DNA of 62,273 nt. Source: Candidatus Methanoperedens sp. GTDB taxonomy: Archaea; Halobacteriota; Methanosarcinia; Methanosarcinales; Methanoperedenaceae. Numbering within the stretch: the first letter of the stretch is position 1; every line of letters starts with the position of its first letter. The DNA lies in the NCBI GenBank assembly GCA_026552975.1, contig JAPMTR010000070.1:1-62273 (forward strand), written 5' to 3'. A program made the position numbers and the translations under genes. Positions 1 to 9,108 of the stretch are shown piece by piece. Under the pieces are notes generated by a model. That model was given only the letters and a program-made list of their open reading frames with translations, was not told where the DNA came from and did no database searches.

Positions 1-122
1 TCCAGCCTGTTCTTCAATCCATTTTATGATAGAAGCGAGTGTGGAAGGAATTTATTAGTAGTTATTTATATAATCCAAGCGAATCATGACGGTATGGATA
101 AGTCATATATGCTCCCTCTCCC

Positions 123-2048
123 TCACATATCCGTCCTCAATTTCGCGATCTTATCCCTCAACTTCACGGCCTTCTCAAAATCAAGATCCTTCGCAGCCCG
201 ATGCATTTCTGCCTCCATCTCCACAATATAATTAAAGACTTCCTCTTTGGGCGGCGCCTCTTCGGTAACGGTGCGCGGCTCAACAGCCTTTATAATAGAT
301 TGCGGTGTAATATTATTCTCTTTATTATATTCGATCTGCATCGTTCGCCTCCGGTTCGTCTCCTCTATTGCCCTTTGCATGGAACCTGTCATCCTGTCCG
401 CATACATAACAACCCGTCCCTCGACATTCCTCGAAGTCCTGCCTATTGTCTGCAAAAGCGATCGGTCAGAGCGCAGGAAACCTTCCTTATCTGCATCAAG
501 AATGGCAACAAGCGCAACTTCTGGCAGGTCAAGACCCTCCCGCAAAAGGTTGATCCCCACAAGCACATCGAATTCACCAAGACGCAGACTTCTAATTATC
601 TCTATGCGTTCAAGTGTCTCGATCTCGGAATGCATGTACTGCGCCTTAATCCCAACGCCCAGAAGATATTCGGTCAGGTCTTCCGCCATTCTTTTTGTAA
701 GCGTTGTGACAAGAACCCTGAATTTTTTAGCGGTTTTTTCATTGATCTCCCCTATGAGGTCATCTATTTGTCCTGTTATTGGTTTCACCACAATAGCAGG
801 ATCAACAAGTCCGGTGGGGCGGATGATCTGCTCTACTACCTGTGCGCTCATATTGATCTCATAATCTGCAGGGGTCGCTGAAACATACATGACCTGGTTC
901 ACCCTGGCGCTGAATTCATCAAAAGTGAGCGGGCGGTTATCGTATGCAGACGGCATCCTGAATCCGTATTCGACAAGAGATTCCTTTCGTGCATGGTCTC
1001 CTGCGTGCATGCCCCGGATCTGCGGGATGGTAACATGTGATTCATCGATCACGATAAGGAAATCTTTCGGAAAATAATCAATAAGCGAATACGCGGGTTC
1101 ACCTGCACGGCGTCCATCCATGTGGCGGCTGTAATTTTCGATCCCCTGGCAATAGCCGATCTCATGCATCATTTCAATGTCAAATCTTGTGCGCTGCTCA
1201 AGACGTGCAGCTTCCAGGACTTTCCCTGTTCGCTTTAATTCCTGTAATCTTGTTTTAAGTTCCGCTTCTATTGATTCGATGGCAAGGTCAATTTTTTCCT
1301 GCGGCATAACGAAATGTTTTGCAGGATAGATGACCAGGGTATCATTTTCCCGCAGAGTCTTGCCGGTCAGGGGATCGAACTCCCAGATCCGTTCTATCTC
1401 ATCCCCGAAAAGTTCGATCCTGATCCCTGTTGATGCATAAGACGGAAAAACTTCGATCGTATCACCCCGCGCCCTGAATTTTCCTGTACTGAAATCAAGG
1501 TCATTTCGTTCATATTGCATATCCACAAACCTTCTTAAGATCTCCTTTCGAGTAATCTGCTCTCCTTTTCGAAGAAGGATTGCCATGTCGCGCCATTCAG
1601 TTGGTGATCCGATGCCGTAAATGCAGGAAACACTTGCTACAACTATAACATCCCTGCGTTCAAAAAGTGACCGTGTTGCTGAAAGGCGCATCCTGTTTAT
1701 TTCTTCGTTTATCGAGGCATCTTTTTCAATATATGTATCTGTCTGCGGTATGTATGCTTCTGGCTGGTAGTAATCGTAATAACTTACAAAGTATTCAACC
1801 GCGTTTTCAGGGAAGAACCCCTTGAATTCCGAGTAAAGCTGGGCTGCAAGGGTCTTATTATGTGAAATGACTAGCGTTGGTCGCTGGATCTTCTGGATAA
1901 CATTGGCGACCGTGAATGTTTTCCCTGAACCGGTCACACCCAGGAGTGTCTGATGCTTCATATTCTGATCAAGACCAAGGGTAAGTTTCTCGATGGCTTT
2001 TACCTGGTCGCCTTTTGGGTCAAATGGTGATATGAGTTTAAATGGCAG
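123..2048 (-). CDS. uvrB: UvrABC excinuclease subunit B
   Basis: UvrB is the damage-verifying helicase-like subunit of nucleotide excision repair. The ORF carries the Walker A segment [10 protein letters not shown] near residue 37, the DNA-inserting beta-hairpin [12 protein letters not shown] near residue 90, Walker B with DESHV near residue 337, helicase motifs (GRTSRN) and the C-terminal UvrA/UvrC-binding UVR motif in the last 36 residues. The first ATG (1961) would cut off about 29 conserved residues ([14 protein letters not shown]...). That N-terminus is open in frame but has no ATG, GTG or TTG. A CTG at 2048 sits 7 nt after a perfect GGAGG, so I place the start there, giving 641 aa. Family identity is certain; the start codon is inferred. 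The gene diverges from the surface-protein genes at 2162. Confidence 0.95.
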   Translation of the reverse strand: MPFKLISPFDPKGDQVKAIEKLTLGLDQNMKHQTLLGVTGSGKTFTVANVIQKIQRPTLVISHNKTLAAQLYSEFKGFFPENAVEYFVSYYDYYQPEAYIPQTDTYIEKDASINEEINRMRLSATRSLFERRDVIVVASVSCIYGIGSPTEWRDMAILLRKGEQITRKEILRRFVDMQYERNDLDFSTGKFRARGDTIEVFPSYASTGIRIELFGDEIERIWEFDPLTGKTLRENDTLVIYPAKHFVMPQEKIDLAIESIEAELKTRLQELKRTGKVLEAARLEQRTRFDIEMMHEIGYCQGIENYSRHMDGRRAGEPAYSLIDYFPKDFLIVIDESHVTIPQIRGMHAGDHARKESLVEYGFRMPSAYDNRPLTFDEFSARVNQVMYVSATPADYEINMSAQVVEQIIRPTGLVDPAIVVKPITGQIDDLIGEINEKTAKKFRVLVTTLTKRMAEDLTEYLLGVGIKAQYMHSEIETLERIEIIRSLRLGEFDVLVGINLLREGLDLPEVALVAILDADKEGFLRSDRSLLQTIGRTSRNVEGRVVMYADRMTGSMQRAIEETNRRRTMQIEYNKENNITPQSIIKAVEPRTVTEEAPPKEEVFNYIVEMEAEMHRAAKDLDFEKAVKLRDKIAKLRTDM

Positions 2049-2060
2049 GTTTTTGCCTCC
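2046..2060 (-). promoter_or_regulatory. Shine-Dalgarno and CTG start of uvrB
   Basis: On the minus strand GGAGG (2060-2056) is followed by a 7-nt spacer and CTG (2048-2046). No ATG, GTG or TTG occurs in this frame between the upstream stop and the internal ATG at 1961, yet the intervening codons match the conserved UvrB N-terminus. This decides the start used for the gene. Confidence 0.6.
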
Positions 2061-2161
2061 AGATAAGATTCTGTCATTCTGTTTATAGATAATAAAATGA
2101 TTACATTTCGGAACGTTTAAATATCATGAATAATCTTGATAATTGTGGTGATCTCTTGTAT

Positions 2162-4363
2162 ATGAAATCGAATTGTATTCTTGTTCTCTTGGTGACATTG
2201 TTTTTTATCCAGCCTGCACTGGCAGCGGTATCCGAAATATCCTCAGTTTCTGATTTTGGTTCATCGGCGACTACAATTAACTTTGATGACCTATCTGTTG
2301 CCACGCATGTTGGTGCCCAATATTCTTCAAAAGGCGTTACGTTCCTTGATGATAAATTAAGGACACCTCTTGTAGTGAACAGTAATAATCGAGGTTCTGT
2401 AGCCACGAACTCTGAACCGAACTCTCTATTCAATGATGCAGATTATCCCACGACAAATGATAACCTTCCCCTTGAGATCACATTTGAAAAACCGGTTCGA
2501 AAAGTAGGAATGTACATCGGTAACGGGAAGCAATCACAATTGATAGCAGTATTATCAGCGTTTGATCGATCAGGAATATCAATAGGCTCCGTGAGAAAAC
2601 AGGTCCCGGATCCTGTGACAGGTTTCATTGGTCTAAAATCTGATACTGATATTTATAAGGTAACTCTTGATTATGGAATATCCAATCTGGGTGAACAGAT
2701 CGATGACCTGATATTTGAGGCTGCAGGCCCGGTGATCATGCCGGTCAAAACATCAATAGTCGTTTCAACGATCAATCCGATCAAAACACCATTAGTAGTT
2801 ACGACTATCAAACCCATCCCGACACTTATTATAGATGATACTATCCAGCCGACAGTAAGTGCTTCACATTCACCTCCAGGTCTATCGACATCGCAGAAGG
2901 TAACTTTCACAGCAACTGCTAGTGATGCTGGAGGGATACACAGGCTCCTTATATGGGTTGATGGATCTTATGTAAAAGATTGTTATGATGTTGAAACCTG
3001 TACTTATACAGGCGGACCCTACACGAGCCGGGTAAAATACTTCGGTTACGCTATAGATAATGCTGGAAACTACAAAGCCACAGGGTATAAATATATTGAT
3101 TTTGGACCTGTGGACAAGACAAAACCAACTGTGAGCGCCTCACACACACCAAATAATCCTTCCACATCCCAAAGCGTTACTTTCACAGCGACGGCCAGTG
3201 ACCCGGCGGGTATCAAACGGCTTCTTATATGGGTCGATGGCTCTTATGTGAAAGATTGTCCGGGTTCCCCATGTACCTATACAGGCGGTCCTTACGCTGG
3301 ACCCCGTGTTAAATATTTTGGATATGCTATTGATAATTACGATAATTACGCGGCAACTGATTATAAATATGCAAATATTGGCCCTATTGATTTAACGCTT
3401 CCTGAGGTGTATGCCCTTCATTCACCACTTCATCCCACGAACGGTCAGACGGTCACATTCACCGCAAAAGCAACAGATAATCATCCAAGCGGTATCGATC
3501 ATATCTGGCTCTGGGTAGATGGAAGCTATGTTAAACGATGCGACAGCGATACATGTACTTACACAGGTGGGCCGTATTCAAAGAACAACATAAAATATTT
3601 CGCCCTTGCATATGATAAATCCGGGAACAGAGGCTTTAGCGGATATATTGACTTTACCGTAGGCCCTTATTCAGGGAATACAGTGCCAATATTACATACG
3701 GGTGATTCCAGGACAAAGATAGATGTAGTTTTCATACCTTCTAAAGAGTATGATGGAAATATGGCACAGTTCTATAGTGATATATCGAATTCTATAAAGA
3801 ACGGATATTACGCATCAGACCCCATATTCAAGAACAGGAATAAGTTCAATTTTTATTATTTTAAGAATACGGTCAATGTTGGAACAAAAACTATTCCTGG
3901 AGTTTCAGGGACATTGTGTGACTGGAGTGCTCCATCGGGATGGGGTGGTGTCACATTCGCGGACTCAGGTGCTATCATCCACAGGTTCGATTGCCGTGAT
4001 TCAGCCGGAGGAGGGCTATTCTCTTCAGAATGGAATAGCTACAGGACATTGGTACATGAATCAGGCCATGCGATCTTTGGAATTGCTGATGAGTACTGCT
4101 GTGACAGTTATTACTTTGAACCAAGCCCGAATCCCAATATATGGAACACGCTGGCCAAATGTAAAAATGCAGCTACTGCGAATGGATGGAATCCGAATGA
4201 TTGTGTTAAATTAACAGATGGTACATCCTCTATAAACTGGTGGAAGTCAGACCCTGAACCAGATATCATGAAAACTGGAGGAGGTACCGTATGGGCTTTC
4301 AATCGGGCGGATATGAGGAACCTGAACTGGTTGTTCGGAGAATGTAGCGCAGGGAGGTGTTGA
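2162..4363 (+). CDS. Secreted M64-type metallopeptidase with three Ig-like repeats
   Basis: A 733-aa exported protein. I start it at ATG 2162, nine bases after GGTGAT, because the signal peptide (MKSNCILVLLVTLFF then a small-residue site at ALAA) begins there; an in-frame ATG at 2126 would add 12 polar residues. The middle holds three tandem domains of about 90 residues, each with ATASD or ATDN, a WVDGSYVK strand, a Cys pair and CTYTGGPY, suggesting disulphide-stapled Ig-like folds. The C-terminal domain has HESGHAIFGIADEY near residues 632-645, matching the HExxHxxxGxxDE zinc site of M64 (IgA peptidase-like) enzymes, and many more Cys. It probably acts outside the cell on proteins. The next gene starts 2 bases after its stop, so they are co-transcribed. 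Substrate unknown. Confidence 0.8.
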   Translation: MKSNCILVLLVTLFFIQPALAAVSEISSVSDFGSSATTINFDDLSVATHVGAQYSSKGVTFLDDKLRTPLVVNSNNRGSVATNSEPNSLFNDADYPTTNDNLPLEITFEKPVRKVGMYIGNGKQSQLIAVLSAFDRSGISIGSVRKQVPDPVTGFIGLKSDTDIYKVTLDYGISNLGEQIDDLIFEAAGPVIMPVKTSIVVSTINPIKTPLVVTTIKPIPTLIIDDTIQPTVSASHSPPGLSTSQKVTFTATASDAGGIHRLLIWVDGSYVKDCYDVETCTYTGGPYTSRVKYFGYAIDNAGNYKATGYKYIDFGPVDKTKPTVSASHTPNNPSTSQSVTFTATASDPAGIKRLLIWVDGSYVKDCPGSPCTYTGGPYAGPRVKYFGYAIDNYDNYAATDYKYANIGPIDLTLPEVYALHSPLHPTNGQTVTFTAKATDNHPSGIDHIWLWVDGSYVKRCDSDTCTYTGGPYSKNNIKYFALAYDKSGNRGFSGYIDFTVGPYSGNTVPILHTGDSRTKIDVVFIPSKEYDGNMAQFYSDISNSIKNGYYASDPIFKNRNKFNFYYFKNTVNVGTKTIPGVSGTLCDWSAPSGWGGVTFADSGAIIHRFDCRDSAGGGLFSSEWNSYRTLVHESGHAIFGIADEYCCDSYYFEPSPNPNIWNTLAKCKNAATANGWNPNDCVKLTDGTSSINWWKSDPEPDIMKTGGGTVWAFNRADMRNLNWLFGECSAGRC

Positions 4364-4365
4364 TA

Positions 4366-5370
4366 ATGATAAAACAAATTCTATTGTGTTTGATCCTGAT
4401 CGGATCAGTACAGATGGTAAATGCACAGAACGAACCTTATCCTTCAGTACCGGCAGAAGTAACTGAAAGGACCCAGGAGGTAAATGCCCTGCCAGCGATA
4501 CCTGAACAACCAGAACCCTCTTTGCCGCAAGAAGAGAATGTAGAGATAATTAAAAAACTTCCCGAAAGACCAAAATCGATCGTAATGGAATATAATCTGA
4601 AAGACGGCAAGATGACTCTGATCTCAAAGAGCGTTGTTTATGGTATCCCAAGATCGAATGCCATAGGGTATGACCAGTTCAATGTACAGGTGATGGACAC
4701 CGAAGGTAAGACGATTCAGGATATCGGGATAATGGATCCACGGGTCAGGATCGTAGAAGATGGCCCTGCAATAATTCTTGATGACGTTAATTTTGCAGTA
4801 TCAATCCCATTTAAGGAGAATATAAGAGCAATATCCATCGTCAATGTTACTACAAAGCAGGAATTTTTGAAGGTTGACATTCAAAGTGATATAAAGGTCT
4901 TCCTTGAAAATACAAAGAATGAAGAACAGGAAACACCCGGTGAAACATCCAGGGAAACCTCAACACCCAGGGAAACACAAAAAGGTGATGAGCCTGACTT
5001 TTTCATTTCCATTGAACCAAAGAGCATAGATGCAAAACCTGGAGATACCCTGGATTTCAGGATAAAAGTTACCACAAAAGGCGGATTCAATGAACCGGTA
5101 AAAGGAAAACTCATTGTATCCGGGCCATTGAATTTATCCCTGGAATATGAGCTTCCTGAGATCTCACCCCCTTATCCAAAAGAGTTCAATTATCCTGTCT
5201 CAATTCCAGCAGAGACGATAAGTGGTTTATATTCGGGAAAAATAATCGCAACAGGAGGAGGTATCACAAAAGAAGATACTGCAGTTGCCAGAATTCCGAA
5301 TGTCGGTTTTTTTACCGCAACTGTTGTCCTTTTAATAGGATATTTTGCATCAAGAATGAAAAAGAAATAA
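4366..5370 (+). CDS. Membrane-anchored surface protein, unknown function
   Basis: A 334-aa protein with an N-terminal signal peptide (MIKQILLCLILIGSVQMVNA) and one C-terminal membrane span followed by RMKKK, so the bulk is outside the cell. The start is ATG 4366 behind a strong GGGAGGTG ending 7 nt upstream; the GTG at 4357 lies inside that ribosome site. After a Pro/Glu-rich segment there is a beta-rich region, then a Thr/Glu-rich linker (GETSRETSTPRETQ) and a domain starting near IEPKSIDAKPGDTLDF that resembles archaeal CARDB/COG1361-like surface domains. It follows the M64 peptidase gene by 2 bp and ends in a hairpin terminator. It could be a partner or anchor for that peptidase; this is inference. 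Confidence 0.75.
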   Translation: MIKQILLCLILIGSVQMVNAQNEPYPSVPAEVTERTQEVNALPAIPEQPEPSLPQEENVEIIKKLPERPKSIVMEYNLKDGKMTLISKSVVYGIPRSNAIGYDQFNVQVMDTEGKTIQDIGIMDPRVRIVEDGPAIILDDVNFAVSIPFKENIRAISIVNVTTKQEFLKVDIQSDIKVFLENTKNEEQETPGETSRETSTPRETQKGDEPDFFISIEPKSIDAKPGDTLDFRIKVTTKGGFNEPVKGKLIVSGPLNLSLEYELPEISPPYPKEFNYPVSIPAETISGLYSGKIIATGGGITKEDTAVARIPNVGFFTATVVLLIGYFASRMKKK

Positions 5371-5393
5371 AACCACCATGTGGGTGGTTTTTT
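5371..5393 (+). terminator. Hairpin plus T-run terminator
   Basis: AACCACC (5371-5377) pairs perfectly with GGTGGTT (5383-5389) around a 5-nt loop and runs into six T. It directly follows the stop of the surface-protein gene. It also argues that the next gene starts at ATG 5420 and not at the in-frame ATG at 5378, which lies in the loop. Confidence 0.75.
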
Positions 5394-5419
5394 CTATAAA
5401 TATAACAATAAAGGCGCAT

Positions 5420-6688
5420 ATGATGCCTTCTTTTACCAGGGATGAAACAGCGTCCATAGAGATCCCCATCAGGCTTGTGGTATATGTGATCCTGACCGCG
5501 GCGATCATAGCCCTGACTGCTATTGGATTATCACATATATGGCCGGGTATCACAACTGATTCAATGGAAAAGCAGATCGCACCGATGATAGTTTCATTAA
5601 ACTCAATGCAAGGTGGAAGCGCGCGGAATTTGATTGATACTGATTTTCCTTCCGGGAATATCCGCACTTTTAAGATCACGATCCCTGAAGATGTGGATTA
5701 TCTTGCTTTTGGAGCAGACCCGGATCCTGATAATGACCATAACCTGACGAATACACCGCCGGATTTGCTAACCGAAGGAGGAGATGTCATTTTTTACAGT
5801 TCGCAAAAAGGCGGAAAAATACGAATTCCCCTTGATGGATATGTCGAACTTCGCGAAGGTCTGCTTGATAATGGGAGATGGATACTCAATAATATAGGGA
5901 ATAAACAATACGGCGCGGTGATCACTGAAAAAGGACATTTTGAAATGACTTTTGAACTGGTCTATGATCCAATATCTAAAGAAAAATACACACTTGTTCA
6001 TTTTACGGATGACCTGGACGCTTATATTAATCCTTATGATCCTTCAATACTTCCAAACAATATCAGGATCTCCCTGAATCCTGCCTCCATTCCCGCAGAT
6101 GGGGTCACAAAAGCAGATATTCTTGTCAGGTTAAAAGACAAAAAAGGACGGGACGCCCCAACAGATAACGTAATTATAAATCTGTCAGCTTCTTCTGGAA
6201 ATCTCTCGCTAATGAACCTGACGACTATTAAAGGAAAGGCTACAGCGAACATCAGTTCGGATATTGTGGGAACGTCTTTGATAACTGCGACCTCATCAGG
6301 TCTAAATCCGGGTTATGCCTATTTGACAATATCACCTGTGCCAATAATATTGAAATTAAACAAATGGATATCGAATGAATCTTATATTCTTGAAGGGAAT
6401 TTTTCAACGAGAGAGGATCTGGAATATACGATCTTGTTCTCAGGATATGGGACAAAATTCGAGGTGCCTTTGATGGGAGTCTGGTGGCCCAATGCAAGTA
6501 TGGAGATCGATGGCCAAAAGATAGGTGAAGAACTAATAGACAGTGGTTTCCTTACCACAAGATCATTGAATAAGACAATGATCCCGGCCGGGAACCATAG
6601 CCTGAATATAAGATTGAAAAATGACAAATATCTTCCACTGTTGGGGGATACAAATATCTACGTTGAAAAAATTGAATTAATGTGGTAG
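5420..6688 (+). CDS. Pilin-like N-terminus plus invasin/Big-1-like surface protein
   Basis: A 422-aa protein. The start is one of two adjacent ATGs (5420 or 5423). Residues 1-10 are polar (MMPSFTRDET), followed by a long hydrophobic helix (IPIRLVVYVILTAAIIALT) like the class III signal/anchor helix of archaeal pilin-like proteins. The middle, near residues 205-305, contains a Big-1/invasin-like domain (ISLNPASIPADGVTKADI ... GKATANIS), and a further beta domain ends the protein in a Trp. Many N-x-S/T sites suggest surface glycosylation. It lies after a terminator and so may have its own promoter, but belongs to the same surface cluster as the two genes before it. Confidence 0.65.
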   Translation: MMPSFTRDETASIEIPIRLVVYVILTAAIIALTAIGLSHIWPGITTDSMEKQIAPMIVSLNSMQGGSARNLIDTDFPSGNIRTFKITIPEDVDYLAFGADPDPDNDHNLTNTPPDLLTEGGDVIFYSSQKGGKIRIPLDGYVELREGLLDNGRWILNNIGNKQYGAVITEKGHFEMTFELVYDPISKEKYTLVHFTDDLDAYINPYDPSILPNNIRISLNPASIPADGVTKADILVRLKDKKGRDAPTDNVIINLSASSGNLSLMNLTTIKGKATANISSDIVGTSLITATSSGLNPGYAYLTISPVPIILKLNKWISNESYILEGNFSTREDLEYTILFSGYGTKFEVPLMGVWWPNASMEIDGQKIGEELIDSGFLTTRSLNKTMIPAGNHSLNIRLKNDKYLPLLGDTNIYVEKIELMW

Positions 6689-6750
6689 AGAAAAATTACA
6701 AAAAAGCTAAAAAAGTAAAAACTGAAATTTAAGATCGGATCTTTTCAATC

Positions 6751-7839
6751 TTAAACCGCAGCTGTGGAGCCAGAATACGATTTCATGCAGGCATTGGATA
6801 AGTTGCCAAAAGTATCTGCATAAGTCTTTGCTGCTTTCTTCACAGGTTCCATGATCTCTTTAAATGGGCTGAATGAGGGTGTGTTCTCGAAGAAGTTGTC
6901 AAACGCCTTCCCATACATTTTTCCCCATACGTTACATAGTTCTGTATATGCCTCTGGATCAGCACCCTGCTTTGAAAGTTCTTTGGCCTTCTGTGCCATC
7001 TGCCCAAGTACCTCGATCCAGGATTTGTAGAATTTTTGGTTTACATTTGAGCTGCGTTCAAATTGCTCCAATACTTCCTTTGAAGGTCTCATGGATTGGG
7101 CATCAAATAATCTGCCATAGATCTCCTGATGGGTATTCATCCATAATGCATAGAATTCCTTATATGCTTCAGGACTTGCATTGCCCTTTGAGAGCTGGGC
7201 TGATTTCAAAGATAGCTTCATCATAGATTCGGTATATGGCACATACAACTTTGTGTATGAATCATTCCATATCCTTGATATCTGCTCAAAAGCTTCTGAA
7301 TATATGTCTGGTGTTCCAGTGATGTTCTGGAATATCTCTTTCATATTTTGTCTCAATGGAAGAGTAAGAAGCTCGTTTAGCATTTTTCCATAAGAGTTGA
7401 TCCACATATCATACACTTCTTTATATTTTACCGGATCTGCTTCGCCAGCGAGAACTTCGCGGGTCACCTTTGAGTTTTCTTCTAATTCAGATATCCATGA
7501 ACCGTATATCTTTTTTGATTCTTCTGCGCTGACAAGGAGTTTCTCAAATATTTCCTTATTAGATTCCATTGTCGGGATCTGATAAAATTTTCCAAAGCTG
7601 TTCTGGGAGGTTTTGAGCCATTCACCATAGAATTCTTTGTATGTTTCTGGCGCGGCATCCTTTGACAGTTCGAAAGCCTTTCCAAAAAGCGCTTCTGTTG
7701 AAGCGAACCATGGTTTATATAACTTTAAGCAAGATTCATCCCACATTTTGGATACTGCTGTGAAATTATCCTGGTAAGTTCTAAAGACGTCCTTATTTTC
7801 GTTATTTTCATTTTTTATTTCATCACTTTTCTTAGCCAT
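6751..7839 (-). CDS. PhaE-like PHA synthase subunit or phasin, internally duplicated
   Basis: A soluble, helical 362-aa protein with no signal or membrane segment. Its pattern (PExYKEFYxxWxxxxxxxxGK) resembles the PhaE subunit of class III polyhydroxyalkanoate synthases and related phasin-like helical proteins. The motif occurs four times, near residues 63, 135, 222 and 293. The spacing (63 to 222 and 135 to 293, both about 159) shows that a two-motif unit of about 159 residues has been duplicated. A charged N-terminus (MAKKSDEIKNENN) and a Ser/Ala-rich tail flank the repeats. No phaC neighbour is present, so it may coat granules rather than activate a synthase here. Family assignment is moderately sure; role is inferred. 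Confidence 0.6.
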   Translation of the reverse strand: MAKKSDEIKNENNENKDVFRTYQDNFTAVSKMWDESCLKLYKPWFASTEALFGKAFELSKDAAPETYKEFYGEWLKTSQNSFGKFYQIPTMESNKEIFEKLLVSAEESKKIYGSWISELEENSKVTREVLAGEADPVKYKEVYDMWINSYGKMLNELLTLPLRQNMKEIFQNITGTPDIYSEAFEQISRIWNDSYTKLYVPYTESMMKLSLKSAQLSKGNASPEAYKEFYALWMNTHQEIYGRLFDAQSMRPSKEVLEQFERSSNVNQKFYKSWIEVLGQMAQKAKELSKQGADPEAYTELCNVWGKMYGKAFDNFFENTPSFSPFKEIMEPVKKAAKTYADTFGNLSNACMKSYSGSTAAV

Positions 7840-7870
7840 ATTTGTAGCCTCTTTTATTGTATTTAATTAT

Positions 7871-7997
7871 TTAATCATTAAGGGAAAGCTGAATTTCAAT
7901 ATCCAGCGTTGTATTCCCACTCTGGATTTACTTCATATCCAAACTCATATATATACTTAATTAATACATATTAATCATTAAATACTATTAATCATTA
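7871..7997. promoter_or_regulatory. Three exact copies of TTAATCATTA in a divergent promoter
   Basis: The 157-bp spacer between the PhaE-like gene (-) and the zinc-ribbon gene (+) contains TTAATCATTA at 7871-7880, 7971-7980 and 7988-7997. The third copy overlaps the ATG at 7997. A TATA-like run (CATATATATACTTAAT) lies just before the second copy. The copies could be sites for a regulator controlling both directions; no regulator is identified. Confidence 0.45.
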
Positions 7998-8275
7998 TGT
8001 TTTCTTCACCTATTACAATCGCAGCATCAGCAGATAGAAGAGGAGCAGGACAGCGGAAGAGGGTGAAAGCAAATGGAAGCTGCAACATGTATGTGAACGA
8101 ATGGGCGCAGGAATTGATATTCAAAGTTATGGACGTTGATGGGGAAGAGAAACAAAAAGCATGCCACCATTTTGGATTTTTATTTTATTCAAAGGAAGAT
8201 AAAAATATATTGATCTGCCCTGCTTGCGGTTCCAGAATTCCGGCACAAAAAAAATCTGATAGCGGTGGTGAATAA
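7997..8275 (+). CDS. Small zinc-ribbon-like protein
   Basis: A hypothetical protein of up to 92 aa. The conserved-looking part begins at Met31 (8087): MYVNEWAQELIFKV, then CHHFGFLFY and ICPACGSRI, a CxxC pair that with the upstream Cys/His could bind zinc. Residues 1-30 are basic and less protein-like, and the third regulatory repeat overlaps the first ATG, so GTG 8063 or ATG 8087 could be the true start. The stop overlaps the start of the next gene by one base, implying translational coupling with the UPF0158 protein. Function unknown. Confidence 0.55.
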   Translation: MFSSPITIAASADRRGAGQRKRVKANGSCNMYVNEWAQELIFKVMDVDGEEKQKACHHFGFLFYSKEDKNILICPACGSRIPAQKKSDSGGE

Positions 8276-8799
8276 TGTCAGAAAAGATCAAGGTGTCTGC
8301 TGACTTGCAGGAAATATGCTTCCTTTTTGAAGACTCTTCATGCGAACATAGAGGTTACCTTGACATAAAAACTGGTGAGATAATCCAGATATTTGATGAT
8401 ATCATGGATCCCGATGAAAAGGAATTCCTTGATGACAAAGTGGATGAAGGAGGAGAGCGTTATATTGCAATCCCGAATGCGCAATCGCACGAAGGCTACC
8501 AGGATATGGAGGATTTTATTGAGACCGTAAACTCAGTAAAACTTAAAGAAAAACTTTATAATGCAATAACCAGAAAAGGCGCTTTCAGGCAGTTTAAAGA
8601 TGTGCTAAACTCTTATCCGAAGGAGAGAGAAGGATGGTTCAAGTTCAAGGATGAGATGGTCATGGGGCGAGTAAATGAATGGCTTGAGGAGGAAGGTATC
8701 GAGATAATACCTCAAAAATCCATTGAGATAAGAGAAATATCACTGCGCAAGATCAATAAGTCAAAAGAAATTTGCACAAGAGATCGCAAAAAGGGATGA
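8275..8799 (+). CDS. UPF0158 family protein
   Basis: A 174-aa soluble acidic protein that fits the UPF0158 family: an N-terminal beta-rich half (LDIKTGEIIQIFDD), then FIETV, and the helical end GWFKFKDEMVMGRVNEWLEEEGIEI. Its biochemical role is not known. It is coupled to the upstream gene by a one-base overlap. The last 16 or so residues (RKINKSKEICTRDRKKG) are unlike the rest, and a protein-like continuation exists in the +1 frame from 8768, so the annotated C-terminus may come from a frameshift. Confidence 0.7.
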   Translation: MSEKIKVSADLQEICFLFEDSSCEHRGYLDIKTGEIIQIFDDIMDPDEKEFLDDKVDEGGERYIAIPNAQSHEGYQDMEDFIETVNSVKLKEKLYNAITRKGAFRQFKDVLNSYPKEREGWFKFKDEMVMGRVNEWLEEEGIEIIPQKSIEIREISLRKINKSKEICTRDRKKG

Positions 8800-8872
8800 T
8801 GCCGTTTTCTATCTGAGGAAATTGTTACAGGATGGCAAACACTGGCGCGACAGCGATCCAGAAAATGAATAA
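8768..8872 (+). other. Out-of-frame continuation of the UPF0158 ORF
   Basis: Skipping one G at 8767 (tca aaa g aaa ttt) leads into 34 codons encoding KFAQEIAKRDDAVFYLRKLL and then QDGKHWRDSDPENE, ending at TAA 8870-8872. This frame is open only from 8732 and has no start codon, so it is not an independent gene. It reads like a genuine helical C-terminus. Explanations are a recent frameshift mutation, an assembly error, or programmed +1 frameshifting. Confidence 0.5.
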
Positions 8873-8964
8873 TTGTTAGATTCTTCCTCCCCCTCCCTGA
8901 AACACCACCAATCAACCAGATATTTTCTAAGAAAAAGAACATGGAATTAGCTAAATACGTAGTA

Positions 8965-9047
8965 TGCGGGGAAAGGGAGTTGAACCCTTGAATCACTGCT
9001 GAAACAGATCTTGAGTCTGTCGCCTTTGACCACTTGGCTACCCCCGC
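8965..9047 (-). tRNA. tRNA-Leu (CAA)
   Basis: A class II tRNA with a 7-bp acceptor stem (GCGGGGG with one G-U pair), anticodon stem ACAGA/TCTGT around the loop CTCAAGA, a long variable arm, and T arm AAGGG-TTCAACT-CCCTT. Anticodon CAA reads leucine UUG. CCA is not encoded and no intron is present. It is isolated between the UPF0158 region and the hydrolase gene. Confidence 0.92.
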
Positions 9048-9108
9048 ACATTGGGGTATGCTGAATTATCCTGATTAAACTTAAGGATGTCGTTAAACCG
9101 ATGGATCT

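Noticed and set aside
1-53. Minus-strand codons spelling IPSTLASIIKWIEEQAG running off the left edge
   Set aside because: It looks protein-like but has no start codon after the upstream stops and is cut by the window edge; too short to call.
201-881. Long plus-strand ORFs across uvrB
   Set aside because: They are antisense shadows of a clearly conserved uvrB; codons show no family pattern.
5378-5419. Start of the pilin-like gene at ATG 5378
   Set aside because: That ATG lies in the loop of the terminator hairpin and precedes the natural N-terminus.
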